Positions 7,045 to 8,772 of a DNA stretch of 8,772 nt are shown piece by piece. The stretch is from a bacterium HR41 (GTDB taxonomy: Bacteria; Actinomycetota; Thermoleophilia; Solirubrobacterales; Thermoleophilaceae). Location: contig BEIR01000035.1 in the NCBI GenBank assembly GCA_002898855.1, positions 1 through 8,772 of the forward strand. The letters are read 5' to 3'. The number at the start of each line of letters is the position of its first letter. Within the stretch, counting starts at the first letter, position 1. Under the pieces are notes generated by a model that saw nothing but the letters and a program-made list of their open reading frames with translations, ran no database searches and had not been told where the DNA came from. The position numbers and the translations under genes are program-made.

Positions 7045-7046
7045 CT

Positions 7047-7838
7047 GTGAGCGAGCGCGCGGTGCTTTGGTCGGAGGAGAACGGGGTCGCGACGATCACT
7101 CTCAACCGCCCCGAGCGCCTCAACGCATGGACCGAAGAGCTTGCTGACGAGCTGCGCGAGTGTTTGCGCCGCGCCGGCTCGTCGACGTCGGTGCGCTCTG
7201 TGCTGATCACCGGCGCCGGCCGTGCCTTCTCGTCGGGCGCCGACCTCAAGGCCGGGTTCGAGGCCGCCGACGACGGCATGCCCGACATTCGCCGCGAACT
7301 CGACGAGCGCTACCACCCGCTGATCGCGGCGGTACGCCGGCTCGACAAGCCTGTCGTGGCGGCTGTCAACGGTCCAGCGGTGGGTATCGGCGCCTCCCTC
7401 GCTCTCGCGTGCGACCTCGTGACGATGGCCGAGTCGGCGTTCATCTCGCTCGCCTTCGTCGAGATCGGCCTCGCCCCCGACGGCGGGTCGACGCTGCTCG
7501 TTCCGGCCGCTGTGGGTAAAGCGCGCGCCTTCCAGATGGCCCTGCTTGCCGAGCGCGTCCCGGCACGTCAGGCGCTCGAATGGGGTCTCGTGAACTTCGT
7601 CTACCCCGACGGCGAGCTGGCCGACCGCGCTCGCGATCTTGCCGAGCGCCTTGCGCGCGGACCGACGCGCGCCTATGCGGCGGTCAAGCGCGCGCTCAAC
7701 GAGAGCCTTTTCGCCAACCTCGATCGGCAACTGCGCCTCGAGGCCGACCTCCACCACGACCTGGCGCGCAGCGAGGACTTCCTCGAAGGAGTACGCGCAT
7801 TCATCGAGAAGCGCGAGCCGGCTTTCAAGGGCGCCTAG
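7047..7838 (+). CDS. Enoyl-CoA hydratase/isomerase family protein (crotonase fold, PaaG-like)
   Basis: The protein has 263 residues, a normal length for a crotonase. Oxyanion-hole segments are present: AFSSGADLKAG (60-70) and NGPAVGIGASLAL (108-120). The region around FVEIGLAPDGGSTLLVP (137-153) and the C-terminal EGVRAFIEKREPAFKGA look most like PaaG, the ring-epoxyphenylacetyl-CoA isomerase, or delta3-delta2 enoyl-CoA isomerases. Glu139 aligns with the first catalytic Glu of classical hydratases, but the second is replaced by Gln163, and Asp145 in PDGGS matches the catalytic Asp position of PaaG. Isomerisation of an unsaturated acyl-CoA is thus more likely than hydration. No other phenylacetate genes are seen, so the PaaG symbol is not given. 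The start GTG 7047 is fixed by AAAGGAGGAGG. It is divergent from the MBL-fold hydrolase and lies 56 bp before the coxII gene on the same strand. Confidence 0.9.
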   Translation: MSERAVLWSEENGVATITLNRPERLNAWTEELADELRECLRRAGSSTSVRSVLITGAGRAFSSGADLKAGFEAADDGMPDIRRELDERYHPLIAAVRRLDKPVVAAVNGPAVGIGASLALACDLVTMAESAFISLAFVEIGLAPDGGSTLLVPAAVGKARAFQMALLAERVPARQALEWGLVNFVYPDGELADRARDLAERLARGPTRAYAAVKRALNESLFANLDRQLRLEADLHHDLARSEDFLEGVRAFIEKREPAFKGA

Positions 7839-7879
7839 CGCCAACCGTCACGAGCTCGCCTCGACGCCGGCCAGCGAGT

Positions 7880-7885
7880 TATGAT
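7880..7885 (+). promoter_or_regulatory. Candidate -10 box TATGAT for the cytochrome oxidase subunit II gene
   Basis: TATGAT differs from the TATAAT consensus at one base and stands out in the GC-rich 56-bp gap after the crotonase stop. The proposed TTG start at 7895 follows nine bases later, so the leader would be two or three bases or none, and no SD is present. No good -35 lies 16-18 bases upstream. The ATG inside this box is out of frame with the oxidase. Confidence 0.45.
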
Positions 7886-7894
7886 CCGCCGGCC

Positions 7895-8761
7895 TTGCAA
7901 GCGAAGACCCGTAGACGAGCGATCTGGGCTGCAGCGTGCAGCGCTCTAGCCGGGCTGTTGCTCGCGGCTCCCAGCGCCTTTGCCGGCGTCATCACCCCCG
8001 AAAAGGGCGGCTCGCCGAACGCCGACGACATTCACACGCTCTACGTCATCGTCCTGATCATCGCGATCCCGATCTTCCTCCTCGTCGAGGGAGTTTTGAT
8101 CTGGTCGCTGATCCGCTATCGGCGCCGCAAGGGCGGCCCGCAGCCGGCGCAGATCCGGGGCAACACGCCGCTCGAGATCTCTTGGACGGTGGGGGCCGCG
8201 CTGATCCTCGTCGTGCTCGGCGTCATTACTTTCGTCTATCTCGATGACATCGGTAATCCACCGGCCTCTCTGCCCGGCGGGTTCCAGGGTGCCCAGTTCG
8301 CCACCATCGACCAGCCCAGCCCGCCGCGCTCAGGCGGCCCGACTTTGCGCGTCCGGGTCAACGGCCAGCAGTACCTCTGGCGCTACGAGTATCCCGACCT
8401 GCCAGGTCCCAACTACAGCTACTACGAACTTGTCGTGCCGACCAAAACGACGGTCGTGCTCGAGGTCACAGCTTCCGACGTAATCCACTCCTGGTGGATC
8501 CCCAAACTCGGCGGCAAGGTCGACGCTACCCCGGGCTACGTGAACAAGACTTGGTTCCGGATCTCGAAACCGGGCCGGTACGTCGGGCAGTGCGCCGAGC
8601 TTTGCGGTCCCAACCACGCCGACATGCGTGCTGTAGTCCGTGCGGTCGAGCCGGCCGAGTTCGAGGCATGGCTGCGCCGCCACCGCATCGACATCCTCGA
8701 GGCGCAGCAGGCGCTCGCGCAGCAACGCGAGCAGCGTGCGCGCCGTGGAGACGTGCAGTAG
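7895..8761 (+). CDS. ctaC: Cytochrome c oxidase subunit II (CuA-containing, aa3 type)
   Basis: The protein has 288 residues. A signal peptide (KTRRR, then a hydrophobic core ending PSAFA, likely cut after Ala30) precedes two transmembrane helices at about 46-72 and 96-117, which anchor the subunit. The cupredoxin domain faces outward and accepts electrons from cytochrome c. It carries a complete CuA site: His198 in DVIHSWWIP, then Cys233, Glu235, Cys237, His241 and Met244 in GQCAELCGPNHADM. Trp162 in QQYLWRYEYP is the usual electron-entry region. There is no CxxCH heme motif at the C-terminus, so this is not a caa3-type fused subunit. The Arg/Gln-rich tail from about 260 is polar and may be helical. 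The start TTG 7895 is chosen because it gives a proper signal peptide and no in-frame ATG/GTG is near. A TATGAT box lies nine bases upstream. The gene symbol is by family only (also called coxB). Confidence 0.93.
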   Translation: MQAKTRRRAIWAAACSALAGLLLAAPSAFAGVITPEKGGSPNADDIHTLYVIVLIIAIPIFLLVEGVLIWSLIRYRRRKGGPQPAQIRGNTPLEISWTVGAALILVVLGVITFVYLDDIGNPPASLPGGFQGAQFATIDQPSPPRSGGPTLRVRVNGQQYLWRYEYPDLPGPNYSYYELVVPTKTTVVLEVTASDVIHSWWIPKLGGKVDATPGYVNKTWFRISKPGRYVGQCAELCGPNHADMRAVVRAVEPAEFEAWLRRHRIDILEAQQALAQQREQRARRGDVQ

Positions 8762-8766
8762 CCACT

Positions 8767-8772
8767 GAGGAG
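8767..8772 (+). promoter_or_regulatory. Shine-Dalgarno-like GAGGAG at the window edge
   Basis: GAGGAG lies six bases after the coxII stop and ends the window. It suggests that another co-transcribed gene, most often cytochrome oxidase subunit I in such clusters, starts within about ten bases beyond the edge. Confidence 0.45.

Noticed and set aside
7830..7842. Small hairpin GGCGC/GCGCC over the crotonase stop codon
   Set aside because: A 5-bp stem with no T tract is expected by chance in sequence this GC-rich.
5190..7844. A single 884-codon open frame on the minus strand running from PAP2 through the hydrolase region and antisense to the crotonase
   Set aside because: Only the 3' third has PAP2 motifs. 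The rest is Arg/Ala/Gly-rich low-complexity sequence antisense to, or out of frame with, convincing genes. Long spurious frames are common at this GC content.
7580..7894. Longer coxII frame starting inside the crotonase gene
   Set aside because: The upstream part is an Arg/Pro-rich shadow of the crotonase. The signal peptide begins at the TTG at 7895.
7881..7949. Small 22-codon frame starting at the ATG within TATGAT
   Set aside because: It is out of frame with coxII, has no SD, and its basic sequence matches nothing. The ATG is better explained as part of a -10 box.

Overview
This is a very GC-rich window (about 70% by eye) from a bacterial chromosome. It is densely coded, with GTG/TTG starts at four of the seven genes whose start lies inside the window. 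Short actinobacterial-style gene spacing, a pairing of a sugar-lactone oxidase with a PLP amino acid deaminase/aldolase, a ChoD-like GMC oxidoreductase and an aa3-type cytochrome c oxidase subunit II all point to an aerobic high-GC actinobacterium. A deep lineage such as Thermoleophilia/Solirubrobacterales is my guess, not something the sequence proves. There is no sign of phage, insertion sequences, CRISPR, tRNA or rRNA.

Layout. Positions 1-426 (+) hold the C-terminal end of a GMC-family flavin oxidoreductase whose start is outside the window. Four bases later comes a PLP-dependent amino acid deaminase/aldolase (431-1636, +). It converges, with an 11-bp gap, on a D-arabinono-1,4-lactone oxidase-like flavoenzyme (1648-2964, -). 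A run of minus-strand genes is then read from right to left: an MBL-fold metal-dependent hydrolase (6314-6976), a PAP2-family lipid phosphatase/phosphotransferase (5190-6158), an eight-helix UPF0104/YbhN-type flippase-like membrane protein (3997-5193), thioredoxin reductase trxB (3014-4000) and the lactone oxidase. PAP2, the flippase-like gene and trxB are joined by two successive ATGA stop/start overlaps, so they are almost certainly one transcript. From 7047 the plus strand carries a PaaG-like crotonase (7047-7838) and then cytochrome c oxidase subunit II (7895-8761). A GAGGAG Shine-Dalgarno sequence at the right edge suggests that another gene, probably subunit I, begins just outside.

How the genes may work together. 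The PAP2 and flippase-like proteins are both membrane proteins of phospholipid or polyprenyl-phosphate biology and may act on the same lipid. Their coupling to trxB is less expected. The left block (GMC oxidase, PLP aldolase, lactone oxidase) looks like small-molecule oxidation of unknown substrate. The right block belongs to acyl-CoA catabolism and aerobic respiration. No obviously new multi-gene system is visible. The points most worth a second look are the PAP2-flippase-TrxB coupling, the apparently leaderless or nearly leaderless promoters, and the overlapping divergent -10 elements at 6983-6992.
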